Position numbers and translations under genes: made by a program. Source: Nageia nagi (lineage: Eukaryota > Pinophyta). Taken from it: a stretch of 64,000 bases of DNA. How positions within the stretch are numbered: the stretch's first letter is position 1; each line of letters opens with the position of its first letter. This document shows, piece by piece, positions 1-11,599 of this stretch. A model generated the notes under the pieces. It saw only the letters and a program-made list of their open reading frames with translations. It searched no databases and was not told the origin of the DNA. The stretch spans positions 182,528,001 through 182,592,000 of the forward strand of contig JBITNC010000001.1 of NCBI GenBank assembly GCA_050084985.1, given 5' to 3'.

Positions 1-1
1 C

Positions 2-640
2 TCATAAGCCCATGCTTGTAAATGATAGTAACTGATAAGGAAGCATGATGCTCTTGAGAATAAAGAATATCTCTCTATAAATTTGAGCTAATAGTGTAGA
101 TGCCCAAGCATATACTATCTCATGTTGTATCATATCTATTATAATTGGTAAAAGCAACCATGGAAATCTCCCACCACTAGTATCTGGGAGAGCATAACAT
201 TGAACTAATCCCATCAAATATGAAAAATGTATAGCTCCCATCTGATCCTTCATCTAATACTGATAATATCAGATCCCTCTAGAAATAATATTAGAAATAA
301 TCATATCAACTCTATTTGCTCCATAAAGATATGAAATTGCTAGCAAAGCTCCAACTCTATCTACCACATGCTATATCCTCTAACCATGGATAGGTAGTCT
401 ATATAATCAATGAATATCCTCTATAGTGATCATCATCTCCCTAGTTGGGAGATGATAGGTTGAAGTATGAGCATCCCATATATCTAAAAAAGCTACCAAT
501 AATGGATACTCCTAATGAATGCAATCCATATATGGGCCCATGCCAAATCCAACTATGTAGAAGAATGTGTGATCAAGAAGACCTAAAAACTCCATACCCA
601 CCTAAATGATAAAAGGGTATCGACCATGAGGCTTGAAAAT
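2..640 (-). pseudogene. Plant mobile domain (PMD) remnant
   Basis: Read on the - strand, this is the middle of a plant mobile domain, the aminotransferase-like domain of MAIN/MAIL-type proteins that is also carried by MULE and gypsy elements. Near 440-510 the translation gives LLVAFLDIWD, then TYHLPTREMMITIEDI, the PMD pattern of a bulky WD/WR segment followed by HxxxGEMTITLEDV. At 2-253 an uninterrupted 83-codon stretch holds FSYLMGLVQCYALPDTSGG and YAWASTLLAQIYREI, matching the later PMD block in which a tryptophan precedes an LAxLYREL motif. There are in-frame stops after MTIEDIH, after the LPIHG segment and just before the 83-codon stretch, so it cannot encode a full protein as read. The window edge cuts off the C-terminal part. 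Whether it was a host gene or transposon cargo cannot be told here. Confidence 0.72.
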
Positions 641-2624
641 GTCTTGAACTTGTAATTTCATAAATCTTTAACTTAAAAAAATTGTATAATTCAACATGAA
701 ATATCGACATTCAAATGTTGGTACTATAGAATCATCAACATCTGACATATAAATATCAATGACCTTGAAACCCTTTGGCTTTGGCTGATAACTATAGATA
801 AGGTTTTGAAAATTTGTTAAAATAAATAAAAAGAAAATTCTAAACTGCATTATTATATTTTATAACTAAAAACTTAAAACAAAATAGTTAAAATATCTTA
901 TACAAGCAAAAATTAAAAAACAAGGTTAGTTTAAAACCCTACCTCTTCTCGGATAGGTCAAGAATGGCTAGCGAAGTGACAAGATGGAGGCATGATAGTC
1001 TCATCGGATATAGATAGCTAACAACATAGTAAAAAGTATGAAAATAAATGGCACCCAATAGATAAGAAAATGACAAAATGGAAGGTAATAATGAAATTTA
1101 AACTTTTTCTTTTTATAATCCTATGACATGGAACATCGACGACCAGATAGTGGATGCCTATGATTCATTGAAAATTCTAGCATTTTAAATCTACTATGAG
1201 CAATTTAAAAAAAAAGGAGGTTATGATTATATTTTTCTAAGAAATTTAAGCTTCATTCATAAAATATTTGGATAATACTTCTTAAGATATTATCGATTTT
1301 GGAAATATCAAAAATGGTAAAATGTGATAAATTGTTATTACATAAGATTACCTTGAAACCTTATTGTTGGCACAAAGGATAATGCCATCAAAAACCCATA
1401 TATTAAAGAGATACCTACATGGCACATGAATGCTTATACATGCAAAACAACATAACAAAAATGTCATGCAACTATCACATAAGCTCAACACATTATCATG
1501 TCAAAAATAGTCATTTCTAAAGTATATCCTAATTTTGTTTTCAAAACACATCAAATGTCAAATGAAAAACATATTTTATCATAATTTCATAGATTAAAAT
1601 TTTGATTTACATAAAAAATTGAGTCAAAATTTTTATCACAAAAAGCCTCAAATATAATTAGATAAAATAATAATTTAAAGCTTCCTATTCTATGTTTTTG
1701 AACTATTAACCTCATCTTCAATTGATAATTCAAAAAGGGAAAAAATGTAGACATCAAAATATGATCCACTTATACATTAAAAAAATCAAAAGACTTAAAA
1801 CATTAATGATTAGGATACAATCATTGGTGATTAGTAAAGGTTGTTAGCATTCACTTATGATCATCAATGACTCTATAACAAAAAAATCAAAACTCAAAAA
1901 ATAGAGAGAGGGTTAGTCATTACCTATGTTGTCACTAGACATGAAATACCTTTGGTTATATCAAGTTGATGATAGAATTTGACTCCCCTTTTTCAGCCTT
2001 CTATAATTCCACAAATGCCCATTAAAAAATCTATAAATACATGAAGCAGATAGACAAAAATGAGGGGGAAAAATGAAGTAGACTTATGCTGATAAAATGA
2101 AGATTGAACTATGAGGTGTATTGTAGTTTGAGTATTGTTATATGATTTTATTCCTTATGTTAAGATTTCAAAAAAGTATAGGTATGCTTTAATGTGTTAT
2201 TTAAGCATGTGTGTAGAGTTTATAGGTATTAAGATGCAACAAAATTCAAGATGCATCATATATACAAATTATAAAAAGCCAAAACTTGAGACATTGATTC
2301 AAATTAATCATAAAATATGAAATCATACAATTACGAATGACTTGATATTGGGTGTTAGCATCTCATATCAATCATTGGAGTTTTGATAAGGGTCACTGAT
2401 GACCCTCCATATATATACTCCATACAATTTATTTTATATATATATTTTGAGAAAAGCCCTTTCACAAGGCAACTAGATCTAGTGATTTGAAATTTGTAAT
2501 ATCAAGGTATTTTAAAAAAGTAATAAAATTTTAGTTTGTATTAACTATGTTTGTCTTATTTGCTAACAAAGTTTATTTTTTGACTAACACAACTACATCT
2601 AGCTATCAAGATTGATTCATAAAT
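641..2624. other. AT-rich DNA without recognisable genes
   Basis: No reading frame here shows protein-like composition or motifs. About 600-960 on the - strand may be the upstream part of the PMD remnant (FLGLLDHTFFYIVGFG near 555), but the rest is AT-rich with scattered homopolymers. I see no terminal repeats, tRNA or promoter that I could defend. Confidence 0.5.
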
Positions 2625-3639
2625 CTTACTCCATTTACCCTTGATTGAACTTCAATCCAACAACATCAATGTATCTTTTTTATTCCTCAATCTTTCATCA
2701 ATTTCCTTAGTCATTCATCATCATCCAAGTTTTCCACTTCTGCATAACAAAATTGAATATGGAGCATATTTAATCTCCACCAAATTAAAGAATACTACTA
2801 GAAATACCTTGATTCCTACATTCTTATGTAATGCAAAAGCACCTAGGATAAACATATAGTTTATATTGGCAATAAATTTTATAGGTTACTCAAGTGCTAA
2901 ATTAGATGAAAGAGTTTAAGGGTATTCTTATGTATGTAGCCATGAATTGTATATCCTTCAATCATTGCATTTCATGAAACTATGTTTCAATCATGTCTAC
3001 TAGGTAATTAAAAACCACATGTAATAGAAAAATACTTTTACTTAGTCTTTTATGTATTGATAAACCCTATTGCAAGTTCATACTTTGAATATATAGCATT
3101 TGTTTCATTGCAAGGAAGTTGCACTCATAATTTAGAAGTGTGTTGTAGAAATATCCCTATCGATGATGGTATGTGCCAAATAATACATATTTGATTTTTA
3201 TTTTTTTATGTGGGTAGTACAAGTATATGTTGATCTTCTATTTGTTTATTTTATGAACACATTGTAGAACTTTATAAGTAGGATTTTAGGATCTTACATA
3301 AAGTACCTAATCATAGAGAGGTCTTTTTATATTTTGTTGTGGGAGAATGGATGGCCACTAGGTTGGGTGATAGAATTTAATATTTTTTCCTTCTTGGGAA
3401 TGATGGTTTGATAAATGGTTTTCAAAAGGGTGACAAGTAGAGGTTAGACCGATATAGGAGCCAAGATCATGAAGGTGCACCACTAGCTCCTCCTCTACCA
3501 AGAGGTAGGAGGCTAGTGGATGGAATTAAAAATCCATTATCCTATCACCAAAATAAATATATAGAAGATAGATAGGATATAAATAAGGTGATGCTAATAC
3601 AATTTAGTAGTAATCATTATAAAGTGTCAAGGGGTCTTT

Positions 3640-3890
3640 ATTTTGAGTATGATGTCAAAGATAGAAAACAAATTGCATAAACCAGTCATTGTTGAAATGC
3701 AAAAAAAATTGGAAGAGTATAATTCTAAGGATAGGAAGAAAAATAGAAAATTGCAACATTATAAACATGAATTCAGTAAGGGGTGTGTGAAATTTATCAT
3801 ACAAGAGAAGGTAATAAAATAACATTTTAATAAGAATTTAAAACAAAATTTAAAAAAACTATTTTTATTAGATATTTATATAAATGTACA
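3640..3890 (+). pseudogene. Repeat A + strand region 1, lysine-rich, unrecognised
   Basis: The counterpart in copy 2 (31280-31533) is open for 66 codons and reads as a lysine-rich, probably alpha-helical segment (KLEEYNSKHSKKKRKLQHYK). In copy 1 the same stretch is broken by stops and frame changes. The charged pattern is shared by both copies, which suggests past coding. I do not recognise a family. Confidence 0.35.
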
Positions 3891-4065
3891 ATATTGTTGA
3901 CATCATAAAATTGTTGATAGGATTTGCAACATATTCTAAAATTTATATCAAATATTTATGCAATTAATGATATTTTTTGTTTTGTAATAATTATATTTTT
4001 TTATTAAATATTGACTTCATTTCCTATGTAAGAAAATACTAGTCCACAAGTACAAGAATGTGTAA

Positions 4066-4350
4066 ATGATGGATCATTTACCACCAAAAATGGTCAAAAT
4101 GTGCATCTCCTTTGGTAATATAGTGGGGTTTAGCAATGTACACAATGATGGTCTTGCTAGTACATGCCATGGTATCACTATTGGAGAAGGGTATGTTTCC
4201 ATAAAGGTGATATCATGTAATTTTAGTGGTTACATGCTACCCATACCTAATGGGAATGCTACTACTTTGGGAGAATCTATTTGGAACTTTGTGTTATGGG
4301 AGACTAAATCATTGCAACTTGATTGTAAACCTCCTATTATAACCCAATAG
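4066..4350 (+). pseudogene. Repeat A + strand region 2, compact beta-rich domain
   Basis: A 94-codon open stretch whose translation contains GNIVGFSNVHNDG, then HGITIGEGYVSIKVI, then MLPIPNGNATTLGESIWNF and ends shortly after LWETKSLQ. Copy 2 (about 31735-31996) keeps the same order with one stop. The arrangement (hydrophobic strand plus GNxVGxG, a conserved H, an EV/KV strand, LPIPN, TTLxE, then WET) resembles the small domain at the end of many plant transposon proteins described as DUF8039-like. That match is from memory of the pattern and is tentative. It lies at the head of the + strand reading regions of repeat A and is one of the best preserved parts of the element. No start codon is assigned because the upstream frame is already broken. 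Confidence 0.4.
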
Positions 4351-4839
4351 GTATAATCATTCCTACTTTTATACCCAATGTTTACTATTAATTTCATAAG
4401 AAGTATGTTTTTTAATTAACTTTTCATTTCATAATTTTATTTATGATATAGGATAACATTCATAAAGTAATGAAGTAGAAAGAGGATGTAAATGAAGGAG
4501 AAGGTCATGAAGAGGTAGAGTTTCAAGAACACATATGATGTTGTAACATGAACCTAGCATATTACACAATCCATACAATATGCCATGAATGGTACAAAAT
4601 AGGTATTGTTCATTCCATAAATACCATAATTTAGTCAAAGTTGATTTAAACATTTTGAAAATAATATTCACCAATGCATCATTTTGTTTATATATAGGAT
4701 AACACGAAGGAAGGAATGGATCAGAATGAGGATGCAAATAAAGGAATGGACAAGAATCAAGATTTAAATGAAGGAGAAGGTCATGAAGAGGCAAGGTTCT
4801 ATGTTTGTACATATTTTTTGCATACATGTATATTATTAT

Positions 4840-5400
4840 AGGCCCTTCTCTAAAAACCCATGTTCATATCCTATGATCAAAGTACTATTTCATGGATACC
4901 CATACTTTTTTCCACATCCCCCTATATTTGGTGGCACATTCTTGAAGAATTGGCAAGGTTATAGAGTCAATTTTTATAACTAACAATTGCATCTACCAAT
5001 AAGTATTTAGGGCCTCCTTCTAAAAATCCACATTGTGCATATCCTATGATCATTGGACACCATGAAATTGTGTTTGCATCATGCATTCTATGAAACTACT
5101 CTTTGATGGATATCCATACCTTTTTCCAAAACTCATTTTGATGGCACATGCCTATCGAATGCTAGCAAAAATTGCAAAGTTGGGTTTTACACCTAACAAA
5201 TGCAAGTATGTAGGGCCTTTTTTGAAAACTTTTTTTGCATATCCTTTTTCACACCATGAAATTATGTCTACATCATGCATCTTATCAAAAAATCTAGATG
5301 TCTTCTCTATGCTTCCAAGTCTGTAGGGCATTTTTCAAAATGCATGTTGTACAAATCCTATGATCATTGCACACCATGAAATTGTGTCTATCTACGCCTA
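4840..5400. repeat. Tandem array in repeat A copy 1, about 4 units near 200 bp
   Basis: The phrase GCATATCCTATGATCATT, usually followed by CACACCATGAAA and CATCATGCATTCTAT, recurs with variation near 4862, 5036, 5232 and 5348. Copy 2 has a longer version of the same array (about 32600-33690, roughly seven units), so unit number has changed since the copies separated. Short open frames here are by-products of the repeats. Confidence 0.7.
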
Positions 5401-5929
5401 ACAATGTTTAAGGGAAATATTTAAGTAGCCATGAATTGATACATAAATATAATATTGTACATATTTCTTTCAATCAATTTATTTGAGTTTAAGGGCATCC
5501 TAATTTGGTTTATCATGTATAATAATAATAGGAAAATGAGGAATTACATACAAATGAAGATGATGGTCAATATAGTGGCACTCTTATGGACATATGAGAG
5601 AATTTTTGTTTATTGAAATTGAATGATAGATTTGTTCTAAAATCTCAAATATATTTCATTTCAATAGACCAACAAGTTGATGGAGTGGTAGGTGCTTATT
5701 CATTTTATTGTGTACTCCTTACGGGTTGGTTACATATACACCCTAGTATTTTGCCTAACTAGAAATAACATGATGCACTAATACAACATGGATGAGAAGA
5801 ATGGAATAAAATGAAACATATTCTATCCTTGAAAGATAACTATTTGTATAGATATTTTTATTTGAATTGCATTCTTGAGTAGAAGTTGAATTCTATGATC
5901 ATTGATTTTATTTATTCCAAATAGGCCTT

Positions 5930-6230
5930 ACTTAAGCCAAAAGGTGTGATGGAAATGTTCAAAATAATAAAGGATAAAACTATTGACAAAATGTTGAATA
6001 TCATTTTAAAAACTTTAAAATTTACATAGTTTCATGGGCTAATAATTTTTTCATTTTTACCGTTAAGGAATATGCATGTTACATTTTTGATACTTTTGGT
6101 CATAGTCTGGATGAGAACTATAAACAAGGATATATTATGAAGTTTAATGAATAGATGGAAGTATGGAAGAAGGAAAAAGGGAAAAAAAAGGAGGATGAAG
6201 ACTACACTCTATTAAAATAGGGTAAGGATT
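5930..6230 (+). pseudogene. Repeat A + strand region 3, possible protease-like fragment
   Basis: One frame reads VSWANNFFIFTVKEYACYIF, then DTFGHSLDENYKQGYIMKF before a stop. Copy 2 (34300-34440) reads VTWADNFYIFIIDEHACYIF, then KTLGHILNENYIQGYVMKF, so the pattern survives in both. A tryptophan followed by two hydrophobic strands and FDTFG is faintly like the His/Asp strand region of Ulp1-type cysteine proteases, which some plant MULEs carry, but I cannot see a convincing catalytic cysteine. Treat this as a formerly coding, unassigned region. Confidence 0.3.
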
Positions 6231-6479
6231 CCTACAAATATTACATTACTATGTTTTTAACATAAAAAAGTGTGCATGAATAGGTCATTGACTTCAAATT
6301 TGTGGCATTAAATAATGTCAACCTAACCAAGAATTTGATAGTGGACTTCACTCTTACAAAAGTGGAGGATGAAGAAAATAGGAGGGTATTGGCATTAATG
6401 TTTTATGTAATTTTGACTCTTATTTTAGGCATTTAGTAACCTCAACCTAACAATGTTATTTTAGGCCTTCCCCCATGTA

Positions 6480-6690
6480 AAGAATTGATGAACCAAGCAT
6501 ACCTAATGCCAACAAAGGAGCATTCAAAAGGACACTAGGTATCAGATCTAGATCTAGACCAACCATAGGGATAACTCCTCTTATTGAAAAAAGGGATGAA
6601 GGAAAGAGAGATGCTTTGTATAACTCTAAGCTTTCTCTTGGAGGGACAAAGCCACCTAGGACTTATACCTTAATAAAAAAAAAAGGAAAA
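6480..6690 (+). pseudogene. Repeat A + strand region 4, conserved basic segment
   Basis: The reading frame gives KGAFKRTLGIRSRSRPTIGI, then TPLIEKRDEGKRDALYNSKL and SLGGTKPPRT. Copy 2 has a nearly identical, uninterrupted version (34842-35027: GITPLATKRDEGKRHAWHNS, then KLSLGGTKAPK). Many differences between the copies are conservative. I do not recognise the family. It is arginine- and lysine-rich and could be a nucleic-acid-binding or linker segment of the element's + strand protein. Confidence 0.4.
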
Positions 6691-6985
6691 AGAAATAAAT
6701 AAATTATTTTAAGAGGTGACCTTTCAAAATGTCATGTGTAAAATCCTCGTAGGACATTTTACTAACTCAAATTTTTCTACTTGTAATAGCTTAAAAAATA
6801 AATCAACAGTCTTTTTTGATGTAAATGAAAATTGTATAGTAAAATTGATTAATGTAGTTTGTTTAGTTTTTTTTTTAAGATTCTTAATATGTAAATTTGT
6901 ACATTTTGTTTACTTTGATTTCATGTACAATGTACTCTATTTTACTCTTGATGTGGCAACTTACATATTTTGAATTTTATGGTAG

Positions 6986-7186
6986 GTGACCTTAGGAGTG
7001 GATAATAAAGATATAAGGGAATTAGTCCCAATAAATACATTTAAATATAAAGACATAAGAATACCCCAATACACATCTCTACACAACAAAATACTTATGA
7101 AGGTGGAAAAATGTAAGGGAGAACACTCTCCTATACTTCAAACCATCCCACTATATGGTGCAGATTCCCTTAGAAGATCCAAATAA
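6986..7186 (+). pseudogene. Repeat A + strand region 5, conserved C-terminal-like segment
   Basis: A short frame reading LGVDNKDIRELVPINTFKYK, DIRIPQYTSLHNKIL and later GEHSPILQTIPLYG. Copy 2 (about 35268-35457) gives LGVNSGDIKELVTINGFKYK and HSPIFETIPLHG with one stop. The shared pattern across both copies argues it was translated. In copy 1 the 585-bp insertion lands exactly in the IPLYG codons and truncates it. Family unknown. Confidence 0.4.
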
Positions 7187-7743
7187 ATCTCCAAAAGTAA
7201 TTGATTTACACAACAAGAAAACCAATGGAAGAATAACTTTTTTTTAACACACACTTTATTTTATTCTTCTGAATCTACACTACCTTTTTCAGGTCCGTTA
7301 CAATAGCTCACATAGCCAAGAGAAAACTTGCACTTCCAGAAAATCACGAACCGTCCGAAAACTCGCACTTACTAAAAATAGAAACTTTCCAAAAATAGAC
7401 AAATGGAAACTTTCTAAAAATAGAAAGGTCCTCAGATCATGGCCAAACTGGGCGTGCAAGCTCATTTAACAAGGACTAAAGGAACTCTCACTTATTATCT
7501 TAAACAAACTCTTACAACAAAAGATATTAAAGTCTACTTATTGAAAAATCCTGAAAACTGACACTAAAAGCTAATTTTGAGGCACTAAACGATGGATTTA
7601 GGTCAATCAGAAAACTTTTCATTTGGACGCATGCCTCCCATAGGAGGTTGCCATTGCATGATAAAAACCCATATCTAGCTCTCCTCAAAATTTCAAGACG
7701 ATCCGACGGTCAGATCAAATGTTATGAACGTTTGACGGTGCAT
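7159..7743. mobile_element. 585-bp insertion with 10-bp target-site duplication
   Basis: CACTATATGG occurs at 7149-7158 and again at 7744-7753, and copy 2 has an uninterrupted CACTACATGG followed by the same flank (GAATAATAGAGAG), so the empty site is seen directly. The insert is less AT-rich than its surroundings and ends with GATCCGACGGTCAGATC and GTTTGACGGTGCAT. No coding frame and no convincing terminal inverted repeat are visible; the ends (TGCAG and GTGCAT) match only weakly. A duplication of 9-10 bp fits a MULE-type or other DNA-transposon insertion better than an LTR element. Class uncertain. Confidence 0.75.
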
Positions 7744-8254
7744 CACTATATGGGAATAATAGAGAGTAGTGGAAATCATGGAGGAAAATATACATAAAGT
7801 TTTACAAGAATGGCTATAGCAATATGTATTTTGATGTTAAAGAGATGAGAGATGAAAAAGATTCATTCATGTATGTTCCAAATGTGGCCTTCTTCCCACA
7901 CACAAAGAAAAATATGCTTCATTCCCACCCCATTATCCATGTATAGTCTTGGATAATACTTTGTAATTATAATTGTAATTGTAATTGTGATTGTATATTT
8001 GACTCTCTATTTTTTTTCCATCATAGTGTTTATGATGATAAGATTTGGGACAACAATGCATATTTGACTATGTATAGTTGATGGTGAATATATGACTATG
8101 TTTATGACTATATAATTGACTTTGTTTATGACTCTAGAAAGTAAATGTTGTTTCCTTGGTTTTTTCAAATATTGTTTACATATATTGATGGGGTATTTGT
8201 GAAAGCTCTTTTTTGTACATAGTCATTAGAATGAACTAATTTTCACAACTCTTA

Positions 8255-9235
8255 TATAATTGTAAATAATAGAGCTACAAAAATCTTGGCCCAAATTCTA
8301 TGTTTTAATTGCAATATTATTCACAAGTCATTCATAACCACCAATAATGCATTACAAGTCATTAATTCTAAACCTTTCAATGGTTTTTCAAAATTTATGA
8401 CCAAGAACAATGTCATAGAAATCATACATGCTATTTTATGAATAATAGAGGTACAAAAATTTGGGCCCAAATCTTATGTTTTAATTGCAATATTGTTTAA
8501 TGTATAATTTGCAATGGTTATGCCACATTCATAACCATGAATAATGTATTACAAGTCATAAAAAATTCAATACAAATCATACATATAATAGTTCTTCTAA
8601 ATTCATAACTAGGAAATAATGCAATACAAATCATACATAGTATTTTATGAATAATAGAGCTACAAAACTTTGGGCCCAAATCCTATGTTTTAATTTCAAT
8701 ATTATTTAATATATAATTTGTAATGGTTATGTCACATTCATAACCATGAATAATGCATTATAATTCATACATAATTCAATACAAATCATACATGCTATTT
8801 CACAAATAATAAAGCTACAAAAATTTGGATCCAAATCCTATGTTTTAATTGCAAAATGATTTAATGTATAATTTGCAATGGTTATGCTACATTAATAACT
8901 ATGAATAATGCATTACAAGTCATACATAATTTAATACAAATCATACATGCAATGGTTCTGCTAAATTCATAACCAAGAAATAATGCATTACAAATCATAC
9001 ATGATATTTTACAAATAATAGAGCTACAAAAATCTAGGTCCAAATCCTATATTTTAATTTCAATATTGTTTAATGTAGAATTTGCAATGGTTATTTTGTA
9101 TTCACAACCATGAATAATACATAAAAAGTCATATATAATTCAACACAAATCATACATGCAATGGTTTTGATAAATTCATAACCAGGAAATAATGCAATAC
9201 AAATCATACATGCTATTTTACAAACCCTTAAATCG
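8255..9235. repeat. Tandem array in repeat A copy 1, units near 180-210 bp
   Basis: Units begin with AATAATAGAGCTACAAAAAT, run through CCAAATCCTATGTTTTAAT and GCAATGGTTATG, and end with ACAAATCATACATGCTATTT. I count five to six diverged units. Copy 2 carries the same array at about 38245-39245 with similar copy number, so this array pre-dates the duplication of repeat A. Confidence 0.75.
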
Positions 9236-9289
9236 TTCTATTGATTTCATAACCAAGGCCTTTTCATGATATAAACAACTTATTATTGC

Positions 9290-9440
9290 ATGTAGATATA
9301 TCATGTACATATATATAGAGATACCATAGACATATATAATGAACATCAAGAGTGTTACATTAAAGATATATGATGGGCATATATATGATACATTATATTG
9401 TGGGCATCTTATAGGATATTGTGTGGGCATATATAATATG
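9290..9440. repeat. Internal cluster of the TIR-like ATGGGCATATA motif
   Basis: Several copies of GATGGGCATATATATGATAC-like words lie here and at 39315-39490 in copy 2. They resemble the motif reiterated in the terminal inverted repeats of copy 2 (TATATTATGGGCATATA). This is a real word-level similarity, but the function is not known. Confidence 0.5.
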
Positions 9441-10034
9441 GTTCATCATAATTGAATGTGGTTTGTGATCTATGAACAATGGTATATATTAGGGTTCATG
9501 ATCAATGCAATCTCCATTTTTTGATCTAATATTAAGTAAGTATATGAGCCAAGATCATGGTTACCAAGACTTCCATTGGAAACTAATTATCTTGGCTCCT
9601 ATGTTCTTTCAATCTCAATCATGTTGGGGAGATAAAGGGTTACATATCCTTTAATTAATCTATAGTTTCTCTACGTATAGGATATTTTGAATATTTATTA
9701 TAGGCTTCGTTGGCTCTGTTTCTAAGTCCTACAATGTCTTGTTTCCTTTTGCAGTAGGACTTTCAACCATGCAACTGTAATGCTTCTATTTACTTATCTT
9801 GTTTATTATATTTAATTTGACCATGCACAAGTAGGAAATTTAGACATGTAACCATGTCTTATTTATTACAAGCTTATGTGCCTCCTTTCCATATTTCTTT
9901 CATATATTGTTTCCTTTTCTCATTATGTTAATGATATTTTCATGCCTAAAATTATTCATGTATATTTTTTTGAGGATATTTTCTTTACTACTATCATTTT
10001 TTAGGCATATTTTGTTTAGGAAATTCTCATAGAT

Positions 10035-10235
10035 ATTATTATGCCAATAACTCAGATCCATACATAATACATACATAACTTAGGATATACACAACTTAGA
10101 TATTATTTTTCCAATAACTTAAACATTATGATTCCAATAACTCAAATATTATGATGAAAATAACTCAGATCCATACATAAGATATATACAACTCAGGTCA
10201 TACACAACTCGACTATTATGATGAAACATAATACA
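10035..10235. repeat. Short degenerate tandem repeat, AACTCAGATCCATACATA
   Basis: AATAACTCAGATCCATACAT and related words (ATACACAACTTAGATATTAT) recur three to four times. The counterpart in copy 2 is at about 40060-40230. No coding potential is seen from 9440 to 11600 apart from this. Confidence 0.5.
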
Positions 10236-11599
10236 TTTAATAATATCTCATATCCATATAGAGGACATAAATAACTCAATTGGTAGCTGAGGTATGCCTT
10301 CACCATTGTTTTACTAATAATATGTTATTCATCTACATATGCAAATAGTAAGAAGAGTACAAAAATCTCAACTACAATACCCATTTTCAAAATCATGGCA
10401 TAGATGCCTAAAATTGATTTATTATTTATTTAATAAATCATATTTAGACTTCTTAAATGATTTAATGCAATATTACATATGTCAAGATAAAAGGATATTA
10501 TAATGCAATGCCATGTGTTATATTAAATGCTATATCATATATCATAGATCTTATTTTAAAGTATCTTGAATATAACAATGATTATATTAGTGTAAGAGGT
10601 TGACCTTCACTCCTTTATATATCTTCTATTATAGGCTATATAAATAGGTGGATAGGTTGATCTCCATATACAAGAACTCTTTTCATATTGATAAAGAACT
10701 TTGATAGGTGGTTGTCAATTGTAATGGTATCTTTGATGCCACCTGTATTGAGAATTTGTTATACTTTGAGTTTTGAATTTTTTATCTTTAGTGCATATTA
10801 TAATTTGATACATTCCATGTAGTTAATGACGTGCTTCTCTGACACCGATAGAGGCATGCTTCTTTTAGGTCATTAATGGTGTGCATCTTCTAGATTGAGG
10901 GTTTAAGGCTTGGATTGTTGAGCTATTAGTTCATGCACACAAAGATTAGTTGTGAGCTTGGCCAATTTCTGATTCCAATCCTTCAAAGATTCATTATTAT
11001 CTACTTTTAAGGATTGTACATACACTTCATATCAGGTGCACATTTTTTATGTATATCTGAATTACAATCTGATATAGTGTCTATTGTATATTTAATTATA
11101 TATTGTAGACTATTTATTTAATTATGTTTATTCATATGTTTACACAACTTAGAGTCTACAAATGTATTTATTATAAAGTTTAACATTGATCTTGACTCCT
11201 ATGCACAATATTCTTATTCTGATTTTCCCCTACATTAGATTTCTTAGCTATGGTTGAGAATGACAAAGACCTATATGTTGGTTCCAATTCAGCATGATCA
11301 TCTACAAGAAAGAGTAAAATTAGCATTCAAATAAGAATTTTTAAAAAATGATTTCTATGAATGAAGTTAAATTAAATCATAAATTTTTTACCTTGAAATT
11401 ATACTATCTTAGGTCACCCACACTTTTTTAATCTTGGAAAAACATAAGTAGGAGTTTGTTGGACATTAATAATTAAACCACATTATTTAATCTCTCAAGT
11501 ACCATTTTTGTTTTTACTTTAAGGACTTATCTAACTCTTCATTATTTTTTTAGAACTTTCAACTACATTAAAATCTTATGTATATAAAAATTGGTGATA

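Noticed and set aside
5930-6230. Firm assignment of an Ulp1 cysteine protease
   Set aside because: Only a weak strand pattern around FDTFG is visible. No catalytic Cys or Gln could be placed, so the function is not claimed.
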